A stretch of DNA of 20,197 nucleotides from Gammaproteobacteria bacterium RIFCSPHIGHO2_12_FULL_38_11 (GTDB taxonomy: Bacteria; Pseudomonadota; Gammaproteobacteria; Coxiellales; Coxiellaceae): positions 22,302 through 42,498 of the forward strand of contig MGXX01000048.1 of assembly GCA_001801515.1 (NCBI GenBank), given 5' to 3'. The translations under genes were made by a program, and so were the position numbers. The notes beneath the pieces were generated by a model that worked only from the letters and a program-made list of their open reading frames with translations, was not told the origin of the DNA and searched no databases. Shown piece by piece: positions 1 to 7,931 of this stretch. Position 1 is the first letter of the stretch. Each line of letters starts with the position of its first letter.

Positions 1-1058
1 GTATTTTTTTGCCAATCTAATAATTCTCTGAGTAATGTGATTTTTTGTTCATCGGTATCATTAATAATTTTATTTTCTTTGTATTTCCAATGCGCAGCAA
101 ATCCTAATTCTGCTTTTTCATGCATCTCAAATGTGCGTATTTGAATTTCAATGGGTGCATTGTTAATTAACACCGCAGTATGAATTGACTGATAACCATT
201 GGGTTTGGGTTTTGCAATATAATCGTCAAATTCAGCGGCAATGGGCACCCATTTTTCATGTACACAACTTAATGCAGTGTAACAATCGGTTACGGTTGAC
301 ACTAAAATTCGAACAGCATTGGCATCGTAAATGTGTTCAAAACGGGTTTGCTTTTTTTGAATTTTACGATAAATACTATAAATATGTTTTGCTCTACCTG
401 AAATTTCATTATTTTCCAATTCATTTTTTTTAAGTAATACTTTTAATTCGGCAATCATATTTTGGATGATCGTTTCACGGTCTGTTCTACGCATGTGTAA
501 TGCTTCTGAAATAGCGTGATAATCTGTAGGGTGTAAATAACGGAACGCATAATCTTCAAGTTGCCATTTTAAATGGCCAACCCCTAAGCGGTTAGCCAGT
601 GGGGCATAATAATCTATCGTTTCTTGTGCAATTTTTTTTTGTAGCTCGGGTTCTGCTTGTTTTAAATTTTGCAAAATAACCAATCTTTCTGCTAATTTTA
701 ATAATACGGTACGGATATCATCCACCATTGCTAGCATCATTTTACGTAAATTATCAATTTGATTTTCTTGCCCGGTAATTTTATTTTTATCGGTTTTATC
801 TTGACGCACATGCTGTGTGATTTCCATTTGCAGCGCACCCAAAATTATTTTACAAATCGGTTTAGCAAATTGTGCGGATAGTTTTTCTCGTAATAGTGGA
901 TTGTGAAAAATGGCGGGGTAAATAAGCGCAGCAGCGATGGCTGTGCTATCGCAATGCAATTCACGTAAGATATTTGCCATCGCCAGCCCATCAGATTCTT
1001 TTCCATAACGGGATGCAAATGCCAATGCTTGTTGGATGAGTGCGGTATTTTCTTGCAT
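1..1058 (-). CDS. relA: RelA, (p)ppGpp synthetase, N-terminal part (cut by window edge)
   Basis: RelA makes the alarmone (p)ppGpp from GTP/GDP and ATP on stalled ribosomes (stringent response). Reading the minus strand from ATG 1058 gives 352 codons with no stop to the window edge. The N-terminal HD-hydrolase-like domain is degenerate: where SpoT enzymes carry an HD..ED motif, this protein reads ALIYPA, as in monofunctional RelA. The synthetase domain follows, with LAERL, YAPLANRLGVG, LEDYAFRYLHP, GRAKHIYSI and KPKPNGYQSIHT. The EFDD motif at residues 276-279 is the acidic form of RelA, not the RxKD form of bifunctional enzymes. The last visible part, ELGFAAHWKYKE, corresponds to the end of the synthetase domain; TGS, ACT and zinc-finger regions lie outside. 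The N terminus is shorter than that of E. coli RelA; an in-frame TGA 45 bases upstream and no better start codon support ATG 1058. A GGGAG lies 14 bases upstream, a loose spacing. Confidence 0.95.
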   Translation of the reverse strand, partial: MQENTALIQQALAFASRYGKESDGLAMANILRELHCDSTAIAAALIYPAIFHNPLLREKLSAQFAKPICKIILGALQMEITQHVRQDKTDKNKITGQENQIDNLRKMMLAMVDDIRTVLLKLAERLVILQNLKQAEPELQKKIAQETIDYYAPLANRLGVGHLKWQLEDYAFRYLHPTDYHAISEALHMRRTDRETIIQNMIAELKVLLKKNELENNEISGRAKHIYSIYRKIQKKQTRFEHIYDANAVRILVSTVTDCYTALSCVHEKWVPIAAEFDDYIAKPKPNGYQSIHTAVLINNAPIEIQIRTFEMHEKAELGFAAHWKYKENKIINDTDEQKITLLRELLDWQKN

Positions 1059-1169
1059 AATCGTATCAGGTGCTCCCGCTAAAGAACATTCAATCTCATC
1101 TCAAATCTGAAAATTCTCTAAGATTCAGGCTTAGCGGACATTGCTGTAATCATATTATCCTGGGAACAG

Positions 1170-1187
1170 GTACGAAATAAGTCGTAC
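1170..1187. repeat. Small inverted repeat between relA and the 1204 gene
   Basis: A perfect 6-bp inverted repeat, GTACGA and TCGTAC, is separated by 6 bases. It lies about 110 bases upstream of the relA start and just beyond the stop of the secreted-protein gene on the same strand. There is no T-run after it on the minus strand, so it is not a good intrinsic terminator. It could be an operator, a hairpin in the relA leader, or chance. Confidence 0.35.
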
Positions 1188-1203
1188 AACTGGAAAGTCA
1201 GGA

Positions 1204-1620
1204 TTATTTATACGGATATTTTCCGGCCGGATAAATAACATTTATGTTGCTTGCATAACCGGCTGCACATTGTGCAGTGCCTTGCGCATTAAATTGACCA
1301 TTAAAGGAAAATCCTGCGCTGTTGTTACGCTGATGCTTAGATTTTGCAGCGTGAATATATCCTCTTTGATTTCCACGACCTTGAATGCATAAAAACACAA
1401 CATCCTGAGTGTAATCTTTACATGCGTTCAGTGCGATATAGTTGTTGTAATAGGGACTGCCATAACCCAAAATACACCAACCTCCTTTTCTTGGGCAAGA
1501 GCCTTCGGTTGGATTAGGGGCTACTTGTAAGCAAGGATCTGAGGTTGGTGTCGCTGCGTGTGTTATTGCGATAGGTCCTAGCGTTAAGAACATCAGACTG
1601 ACTATAGTGGCTTTGTTCAT
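1204..1620 (-). CDS. Small secreted six-cysteine protein, unknown function
   Basis: A 138-residue protein. ATG 1620 is chosen over an in-frame TTG 15 bases upstream because GGAGAG lies 7 bases before the ATG. A Sec signal peptide is clear: MNKATIVSLMFLTLGPIAIT, then HA, with likely cleavage after THA. The mature part is about 116 residues with six cysteines, consistent with disulfides in the periplasm or outside, and is rich in Tyr, Asn and Gly. I do not recognise the family. It is transcribed divergently from the efflux operon and lies upstream of relA on the same strand. It shares the general build (signal peptide, about 115 mature residues, six cysteines) with the protein at 9525, but I see no convincing sequence similarity between the two. 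A secreted effector, inhibitor or envelope factor are all possible. Confidence 0.8.
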   Translation of the reverse strand: MNKATIVSLMFLTLGPIAITHAATPTSDPCLQVAPNPTEGSCPRKGGWCILGYGSPYYNNYIALNACKDYTQDVVFLCIQGRGNQRGYIHAAKSKHQRNNSAGFSFNGQFNAQGTAQCAAGYASNINVIYPAGKYPYK

Positions 1621-1658
1621 AATGACACTCTCCAAATCTTGAGGTTTTTTGCATCAAT

Positions 1659-1678
1659 AAAGTATACCAATACTTATT
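1659..1678. promoter_or_regulatory. Palindrome over the -10 of the 1204 gene, in a divergent promoter region
   Basis: AAGTAT, ACCA, ATACTT forms a perfect 6-bp inverted repeat at 1660-1675; allowing one bulged A the arms extend to AATAAGTAT and ATACTTATT. On the minus strand, 1661-1666 reads TATACT, a good -10 hexamer about 40 bases before the start of the secreted-protein gene; the -35 is weak. The same gap must hold the promoter of the efflux operon, so a dimeric regulator bound here could affect both sides. The palindrome is directly visible; the operator role is inferred. Confidence 0.4.
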
Positions 1679-1760
1679 GAGAAACGATACTAGACTGCTT
1701 GCATAACTTCCGGGTGCTGCCTAAAATGTAACTTTGTATCGTGAACAGGGAAGCTCGCCA

Positions 1761-3317
1761 TTGATTAACTACCATCGTTTATTGTGGCAAGCATTTTTTC
1801 TATCAAGCGCGACCTTGTTTTCCCTGACTGCCTGCATGCGTGTTGGCCCTGATTTTCACCCTCAAAACCCGCCAAAAACCCTGAAATACACAACATTACC
1901 ACTACCTAAAAAAACAATCAGTACACCGCAACTAGAAAACGCAGGTAAATCACAGCATTTTGTTTTTGATCAAGACTTAAAAGGCGATTGGTGGCGGATT
2001 TTTCACTCATCGCAATTGAATCAATTAATAGTGCAAGGACTTGCAAATAACCAAGATTTGGCAGCAGCAAAAGCAGCGTTGCGTGAAGCAAATGATACGC
2101 TGTATGCACAAGCGGGTGGTTTATTGTTGCCACAAGTAAATATGTCAGGTATTGCAGGCGCTACACAGGGTTCTGGTCTTGCTTATGGCGTCAATACTGC
2201 ACCTTCGACTTTCAATATCTATAACGTGAATTTTCAGGCGACCTATTTGTTGGATATTTGGGGTGCATCACGACGTCAAGTTGAAGCCTATGCTGCACAA
2301 GCAGATTATCAACGTTATGAAATGCTGGGTGTTTATATTACTTTAACAACCAATATTGTCACCACCTCGGTTACCATTGCCTCTTTGCAAGAACAGATTA
2401 AAGCCACAAAAAATTTAATTTCAGAGCAACAAGCTGTTCTGACTATAACGAAAAAACAATTGGCAGCGGGTGGAGTGAGTGTTGAAAATGTATTAACGCA
2501 ACAAACATTATTAGCACAAACACAAGCGACATTGCCGCCTTTACAAAAATCATTGAGTGAAGAGCAACATGCATTGGCCGTACTTGAGGGCAGACAAACA
2601 AGTGATAATTCTTTGTTGAAATTATCATTAAATAAAATTGTATTGCCGCAAACATTGCCTGTTAGTTTACCTTCTAACATGATTACGCAGCGTCCTGATA
2701 TTCAAGCCTCAGAAGCATTATTGCATGCAGCCAGTGCACAAGTGGGTGTGGCGACGGCAAATTTATTGCCGCAACTAACATTGAGTGCTGCATCAGGCTG
2801 GTTATCAACGACGACGACAGCATTTTTCAGTGCGGCCAATCAAACGTGGAATTATGGTTTGGGTTTAGCGCAGCCGTTATTCCATGGCGGTCAATTAATT
2901 ATGCAAAGAAAAGCAGCCATTGAAGCATTAAATCAGGCTAGGGCGCAATACGAACAAACTGTATTGACAGCATTTAAAAATGTAGCAGATGCATTGCGTG
3001 CGATTCAATATGATGCAGATGAATTAAATAAACAAACGTATGCTGAAAAAAGTGCCTATGAAACTTTTTATTTAACAAAAAAACAATATAAGGTAGGTGG
3101 TCAAAATTATTTATCCGTATTGCAAGCAGAAGAAAAATATCAGCAAATTGTTTTATCAACGGTAAAAGCACAAGCAGCACGTTATGCGGATACGGCAGCG
3201 CTTTATCAATCTTTAGGTGGCGGTTGGTGGCATAATAACGCCATTAATAATTATGATATAAATAAACTTAAGTTTGGCAGTCAGTTTAAATTACCACAAC
3301 CAGGTAATTCTCAATAA
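1761..3317 (+). CDS. Outer-membrane efflux lipoprotein (OMF, NodT/OprM type)
   Basis: The outer-membrane channel of a tripartite RND pump, by family, trimerising to a beta-barrel plus periplasmic alpha-tunnel. The frame is open from a TTG at 1734, but TTG 1761 is the better start: AGGGAAG lies 7 bases before it and translation then gives a compact 24-residue lipoprotein signal ending LTA-C (Cys25), followed by MRVGPDFHPQNPP, the typical VGPDY/F start of mature NodT-family proteins. Other family marks are DWWRIFHSSQLNQLI near residue 80, two repeated OEP halves with Ala/Gln-rich helices, MITQRPDIQASEALLHAA midway, and QPLFHGGQL in the second half. Length (518) is close to the usual 470-500 plus a short Asn-rich tail. 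It is the first gene of the operon, whereas OMF genes more often come last or lie elsewhere. The non-ATG start may limit its translation. Confidence 0.9.
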   Translation: MINYHRLLWQAFFLSSATLFSLTACMRVGPDFHPQNPPKTLKYTTLPLPKKTISTPQLENAGKSQHFVFDQDLKGDWWRIFHSSQLNQLIVQGLANNQDLAAAKAALREANDTLYAQAGGLLLPQVNMSGIAGATQGSGLAYGVNTAPSTFNIYNVNFQATYLLDIWGASRRQVEAYAAQADYQRYEMLGVYITLTTNIVTTSVTIASLQEQIKATKNLISEQQAVLTITKKQLAAGGVSVENVLTQQTLLAQTQATLPPLQKSLSEEQHALAVLEGRQTSDNSLLKLSLNKIVLPQTLPVSLPSNMITQRPDIQASEALLHAASAQVGVATANLLPQLTLSAASGWLSTTTTAFFSAANQTWNYGLGLAQPLFHGGQLIMQRKAAIEALNQARAQYEQTVLTAFKNVADALRAIQYDADELNKQTYAEKSAYETFYLTKKQYKVGGQNYLSVLQAEEKYQQIVLSTVKAQAARYADTAALYQSLGGGWWHNNAINNYDINKLKFGSQFKLPQPGNSQ

Positions 3318-3503
3318 TGGAGTTTATTCGAAGCCAATGGAAACGAGAGCGCAAGCGACCGTGAAACTTAAACAGGCAGTATATAATTTTTATCAATTTA
3401 GGTTAATAATTGATAGGATCCTGCCTTAAACAAATATAATCAACGCTTGAGTTCCGCAGTCGCTTGCGCTCTTGCTTCCATTGGCACTGTTAAAGATTAC
3501 TGT
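3316..3503. repeat. Fold-back element, copy 1 (between OMF and adaptor genes)
   Basis: Two 35-base arms at 3334-3368 and 3450-3484 are inverted repeats with 30 of 35 positions matching; all five differences are transitions. The arms carry the core GAGCGCAAGCGAC. An AT-rich centre of about 80 bases separates them. The right end, 3483-3503 (GGCACTGTTAAA...ATTACTGT), recurs at copy 2 with 19 of 21 identities. The left end overlaps the OMF stop codon. As RNA it would fold into a long imperfect hairpin inside the efflux operon transcript. No protein is encoded, so it fits a miniature inverted-repeat element. Confidence 0.85.
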
Positions 3504-3520
3504 ATAAGGATTTAACGCAA

Positions 3521-4651
3521 ATGAAAAAACCCATGTTAATTACTATTATTTGTCTGCTTGTTTTTTTCGGCGCAATCGTGGCATTTAAGAAATTTATTTT
3601 TCACGAAGAAAAGAAAATTTCAATGCAGTTTAAAAATCCTGTTGTCACAATTAGTGCTATGCCCGCTGTTTCCACAGAATGGGGATCAACAATCGATGTA
3701 GTGGGTAGTACGCGTACGGTTAAAGGGGTTAACGTCACAACAGAACTTGCAGGCATGATTGTTGAAATTGATTTTACGCCAGGGGCTAATGTCAAAAAAG
3801 GGGATGTATTGGTTAGATTGGATATTGCACCTGATATTGCTAAATTGCATGAATTACAGGCGCAAGCATCGCTTGATAAAATCACGTATAACCGGGATAA
3901 AGTGCAATACAGTTTTGGTGCAGTCAGCAAAGAGCAGCTGGATACAGATTATGCGAATATGCAAAGCACAGCAGCGTCGGTTGAAGAACAAAAAGCAACG
4001 ATTGATAAAAAAATCATTCGTGCGCCCTTTACCGGAAAACTGGGCATTTCTGCCGTTAATCCTGGGCAATTTATTGATAGTGGTGCAACAGTTGTTAATC
4101 TTGAAACGCTCGATCCAATTTATGTTGATTTTTATTTACCGCAACAAGAAATTCCAAAAGCTGTTGTTGGTGCAGTCGTTCAAGTGACAACAGATAGACT
4201 GCCTGGAAAAACATTCACAGGTAAAATTACAACAATTAATCCGATTGTGAATACGGATGTGCGTAATGTTGAAGTCGAAGCAACCTTGCCAAATACACAG
4301 GAAATTCTATTGCCGGGTATGTTTACCAATGTGTCATTTAGTGTGGATAAACCGAAAACATATATTACTTTGCCGGTGATGGCAGTTACTTTTAATCCTT
4401 ATGGTTCGTTGGTTTATGTTTTGAAAAAAACAAATCAGCAACACAATGGCAAAATCGTGTGGAAAGCAGAACAACAATTTGTTGAGACCGGTGTGACACG
4501 CGGCAATCAAATTGCCGTTTTAAAAGGCATTAAAGAGGGTGATGTGGTTGTGACATCAGGGCAATTAAAATTAAAAAATGGCAGTTTTGTGGTAATTGAT
4601 AATACCGTAATGCCATCAGATAATCCTAATCCTGTTGTGAAGGAACGATAA
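3521..4651 (+). CDS. RND efflux periplasmic adaptor (MFP/HlyD family)
   Basis: The membrane-fusion protein that links the inner-membrane pump to the outer-membrane channel. A single hydrophobic segment at residues 5-22 (LITIICLLVFFGAIVAF) is an uncleaved anchor or signal; there is no lipobox. Next comes a biotinyl-lipoyl half motif (EIDFTPGANVKKGDVLVRLD, residues 77-96), a short alpha-hairpin at roughly 100-160, the second lipoyl half (IRAPFTGKLGISAVNPGQFI), then beta-barrel and membrane-proximal domains ending in GVTRGNQIAVLKGIKEGDVV. Length 376 is normal. ATG 3521 follows an AAGGA about 10 bases upstream. The stop codon shares its last A with the ATG of the pump gene (TAATG), so the two are translationally coupled. 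About 200 bases holding a fold-back element separate it from the OMF gene. Confidence 0.95.
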   Translation: MKKPMLITIICLLVFFGAIVAFKKFIFHEEKKISMQFKNPVVTISAMPAVSTEWGSTIDVVGSTRTVKGVNVTTELAGMIVEIDFTPGANVKKGDVLVRLDIAPDIAKLHELQAQASLDKITYNRDKVQYSFGAVSKEQLDTDYANMQSTAASVEEQKATIDKKIIRAPFTGKLGISAVNPGQFIDSGATVVNLETLDPIYVDFYLPQQEIPKAVVGAVVQVTTDRLPGKTFTGKITTINPIVNTDVRNVEVEATLPNTQEILLPGMFTNVSFSVDKPKTYITLPVMAVTFNPYGSLVYVLKKTNQQHNGKIVWKAEQQFVETGVTRGNQIAVLKGIKEGDVVVTSGQLKLKNGSFVVIDNTVMPSDNPNPVVKER

Positions 4652-7600
4652 TGAATATAACGGATATATTTATCAGGCGTCCTGTATTATCGATTGTGCT
4701 TAGCCTATTGATATTGGTATTGGGCATTCGTTCGCTTGGATTATTATCCATTCAGCAATATCCCACTATTCAAAGTGCTGTTGTCACAGTTTCTACTAAT
4801 TTTATTGGTGCTGATCCTGCAACCATTTCTGCTTTTATTACTTCACCGCTTGAAAATGCGATTGCGCAAGCCAATGGTATTGACTATATGACATCCAGCA
4901 GTGGACAAAATGTCAGTAATATTCAAGTAAATTTATTATTAAATTACGATGCGGATAAAGCATTAACCGAAATTAATACACAAGTAAATTCAGTACTGAA
5001 CCAATTACCCGCTAATTCACAAACACCTACGTTGCAAGTAACCGTTGGTCAAAGTATTGCATCGATGTATTTGGGTTATTACAGTGATTTTTTAAAGAGC
5101 AATCAAATCAATGATTATTTATTGCGTGTTGTTCAGCCAAAATTACAAGCGGTTCACGGTGTTCAAACAGCACAAATTCTCGGGAATAATGCATTTGCAG
5201 TACGTGCATGGCTTAACCCCAATAAATTAGCAGGTTATGGTTTAACCGCTGCTGATGTAGGAAAGATTTTAACTGAAAACGACTTTGTCACGCCCGCTGG
5301 CAGGACAGATGGCCAAACTTTTATTTTAAATTTCAACACCAACACTTCGTTAGAATCGCTAAATGATTTTAAAAACATGGTGATTGAAGCAAAAAATGGC
5401 GCCATTATTCGTTTAAAAGATATTGCCAATGTCACTCTGGGTTCACAAAATTACAACACAATGGTTACTTTTAATAATAAATCCGCTGTTTATATTGGTA
5501 TTACGGTGGCGCCATCTGCTAATTTGTTGACGGTTATTGATAATGTCAAAAAAGTATTTGCTGAAACACAAAAAGAATTACCCAATGGTTTGAATGGGAT
5601 GATTGTTTATGATGCCAGTAGTTTCGTTAACAGTTCTATTAAAGAAGTGATTAAATCGCTTATCGAAGCATTTGGTATCGTAACTGTTGTTGTATTTTTA
5701 TTTTTAACTTCATTTCGTTCGCTTATCATTCCAATTATTGCCATTCCACTTTCTATCGTGGGTACATTTTTTATTATGCTGGCTTTAGGTTATTCAATTA
5801 ATTTATTAACGCTTTTGGCTTTGGTGTTGGCAATTGGTTTGGTGGTTGATGATGCGATTATTGTTGTTGAAAATGTGCATCGCCATATTGAGGATGGTGT
5901 AACCCCTTTTAAAGCAGCCTTAATGAGTGCAAAAGAATTAACAAAACCGATTGTTGCCATTACCGTTGTTTTAATTTCAGTTTATTTGCCGATTGGGTTT
6001 ATGGGTGGATTAACCGGTGCGTTATTTACAGAATTTGCTTTTACCTTGGCAGCTGCGGTGACGGTTTCTGCTGTGATTGCATTAACTTTATCTCCGATGA
6101 TGTGTTCTCGTCTGTTAAAGCCGCATGTTGAGAAAACAGAGAATCGTGCTTTATTGTTTATAAATAATCAAATCGAATATATGACTACAAAGTATCATAA
6201 CGGCATAAAACGCGTACTACAGTTTTTGCCCGTTGTGATTGTATTTGCAGTTGTTATTTTACTGAGTAATATTTATCTTTTTGCTTCTTCTTCATCTGAG
6301 TTAGCGCCACAAGAAGATCAAGGTATTATTATGGCGCAGACCATTACGTCAGCGAATGCATCAATTGATCAAATGGCTATTTATTCAAAGCAAGTTGCTA
6401 ATATTTTTTCAAGCTACTCAGAAACACAAAATACTTTTCAAATTAATGGTACGAGTGGTGCAAATAATGCGCCGTCCTTAAATAATAGTATTGGTGGCAT
6501 GGTGTTATTACCCTGGGATCAACGTAATAAAACAACCAATCAATTGCAGCCTATTTTACAAAAACAAATTAACAGCCTTGTTTCTGGTGCGAAAGTCGCT
6601 TTATTTCAGCCAGCATCATTACCGGGTGGTGGCAGCGGTTTGCCGATTCAATTTGTTATTCAAACAACAGATCCATTTGTAAATTTAAATACTGTAACGC
6701 AAACTATTGTTAAGCGTGCGCAAGAAACAGGTGAGTTTTTATATATAGATCCTGATTTAAAATACGATCAAGAACAAACTAAAATTATGATTAATCGTGA
6801 TAAAATTGCGCAGTTTGGCTTAACAATGGAAAATGTGGGTAATTCGATTAGTAATTTTTTAAGTGAAAATTATGTGAATTATTTTGATTTTATGGGTAGA
6901 TCATATCAGGTAATCCCACAAGTTAATCGCGCATCACGGTTAACTGATCAACAACTTCAAAATTATTATATTAATACAGCATCGGGTCTTCCTGTTTCGT
7001 TGGCAACAGTGACAACATTGCATAATACAATCGTGCCAGAATTTATTAACCACTTTCAACAATTGAATTCTGCAACCATTTCTGCTGTTGCAGTTCCTTA
7101 CGTTAGCATGGGGCAAGCGTTAGCGACGCTTAAGCAAATTGCTGATAAAGTATTGCCGCAGGGTTATACCATTGATTACGGTTCACAATCTCGACAATAT
7201 ATTCAGGAAAGTAGCGCATTAATAATTACTTTTTTTCTGGCGATGATTATTATTTATTTAGCGCTTTCTGCATTGTTTAATAGTTTCCGTGACCCATTAA
7301 TTATTTTAATCAGTGTGCCTTTATCTATTTGCGGCGCGATGATTTTTGTTAGTCTGGGTGTGGGTGGCGCCACATTAAATATTTACACAGAAGTGGGATT
7401 GGTCACTTTAATTGGATTGATTAGTAAGCACGGTATTTTAATTGTTGAGTTTGCCAATGATGAGCAGCGCGCCGGGAAATCTAAACTGGATGCTATTATT
7501 TCCGCTGCTTTTATTCGTTTTAGGCCTATTTTAATGACAACTGCGGCCATGGTGTTAGGTGTTGTACCATTGATTTTTGCAGTGGGTGCCAGTGCGATCA

Positions 7601-7737
7601 GTCGATTTGATATTGGTTTGGTTATTGCAACCGGTATTTCGATCGGTACGTTATTTACCTTATTTGTGGTTCCTTCGATGTATTTATTAATTGCTGAAGA
7701 TTTACAGAAAGAAAAAAGTATTGAGCAATCTGAGTAG
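4651..7737 (+). CDS. RND multidrug efflux pump, inner-membrane component (HAE1/AcrB type)
   Basis: A proton-driven drug exporter; by family it is a homotrimer taking substrates from the periplasm and outer leaflet. Length 1028 is typical. The N terminus (FIRRPVLSIVLSLLILVLGI) is TM1, followed by a large periplasmic loop, TM2-6 from about residue 330, a second loop, and TM8-12 from about 855 (12 TM in all). Proton-relay residues are present: Asp400-Asp401 in GLVVDDAIIVVENV (the AcrB D407/D408 pair) and Lys926 in GLISKHGILIVEF (AcrB K940). This supports a working HAE-type pump and not a heavy-metal (CusA) pump. RRPVL...QYPTIQ and the SLPGGGSGLPIQFVI loop suggest the MexK/MdtB-like branch more than AcrB itself, but the substrate cannot be read from sequence. 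It is coupled to the adaptor gene by a 1-base overlap. No regulator gene is adjacent. Confidence 0.95.
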   Translation: MNITDIFIRRPVLSIVLSLLILVLGIRSLGLLSIQQYPTIQSAVVTVSTNFIGADPATISAFITSPLENAIAQANGIDYMTSSSGQNVSNIQVNLLLNYDADKALTEINTQVNSVLNQLPANSQTPTLQVTVGQSIASMYLGYYSDFLKSNQINDYLLRVVQPKLQAVHGVQTAQILGNNAFAVRAWLNPNKLAGYGLTAADVGKILTENDFVTPAGRTDGQTFILNFNTNTSLESLNDFKNMVIEAKNGAIIRLKDIANVTLGSQNYNTMVTFNNKSAVYIGITVAPSANLLTVIDNVKKVFAETQKELPNGLNGMIVYDASSFVNSSIKEVIKSLIEAFGIVTVVVFLFLTSFRSLIIPIIAIPLSIVGTFFIMLALGYSINLLTLLALVLAIGLVVDDAIIVVENVHRHIEDGVTPFKAALMSAKELTKPIVAITVVLISVYLPIGFMGGLTGALFTEFAFTLAAAVTVSAVIALTLSPMMCSRLLKPHVEKTENRALLFINNQIEYMTTKYHNGIKRVLQFLPVVIVFAVVILLSNIYLFASSSSELAPQEDQGIIMAQTITSANASIDQMAIYSKQVANIFSSYSETQNTFQINGTSGANNAPSLNNSIGGMVLLPWDQRNKTTNQLQPILQKQINSLVSGAKVALFQPASLPGGGSGLPIQFVIQTTDPFVNLNTVTQTIVKRAQETGEFLYIDPDLKYDQEQTKIMINRDKIAQFGLTMENVGNSISNFLSENYVNYFDFMGRSYQVIPQVNRASRLTDQQLQNYYINTASGLPVSLATVTTLHNTIVPEFINHFQQLNSATISAVAVPYVSMGQALATLKQIADKVLPQGYTIDYGSQSRQYIQESSALIITFFLAMIIIYLALSALFNSFRDPLIILISVPLSICGAMIFVSLGVGGATLNIYTEVGLVTLIGLISKHGILIVEFANDEQRAGKSKLDAIISAAFIRFRPILMTTAAMVLGVVPLIFAVGASAISRFDIGLVIATGISIGTLFTLFVVPSMYLLIAEDLQKEKSIEQSE

Positions 7738-7739
7738 GT

Positions 7740-7927
7740 ATACGAAGTTTTTGTTCAAATCCAAGAGAAGCGAGAGCGCTAGCGACCGCGAAACTCAGGA
7801 CCTCAGTATATTCGTTCAAGGCAAAATTCTATGAATTGTTAATTCAAATTGGTAAAAATTATATACTGCATGTTTAAGTTTCGCGGTCGCTGGTGCTCTC
7901 TCCAGTGGCACTGTTAAAATTTACTGT
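7740..7927. repeat. Fold-back element, copy 2 (after the RND gene)
   Basis: This begins directly after the pump stop codon. The left arm (7761-7795) and right arm (7877-7908) are inverted repeats with a perfect 15-base core, AGCGACCGCGAAACT. The left half aligns with copy 1 from GAAGTTT onward, and the right end (7907-7927) matches the right end of copy 1 at 19 of 21 bases. The reverse complement of its right arm also matches the copy-1 left arm through CAGTATATAATTTTTA, so the arms of both copies come from one ancestral inverted repeat. It lies between convergent genes and may terminate both transcripts. Confidence 0.85.
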
Positions 7928-7931
7928 TGCG

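Noticed and set aside
185..433. Plus-strand 82-codon open frame
   Set aside because: It is antisense to relA, whose minus-strand translation matches the synthetase domain throughout.
2333..2680. Minus-strand 115-codon open frame inside the OMF gene
   Set aside because: Shadow of the OMF coding frame, with cysteine-rich, unprotein-like composition. The same reason applies to the other antisense frames in the RND, smc and ligA genes.
3334..3484. CRISPR-like repeats
   Set aside because: The repeats are inverted and dispersed, not regularly spaced direct repeats with spacers, and no cas gene is present.
3759..4187. 142-codon plus-strand frame inside the adaptor gene
   Set aside because: It lies out of frame within a well-supported MFP gene and has biased composition with no domain.
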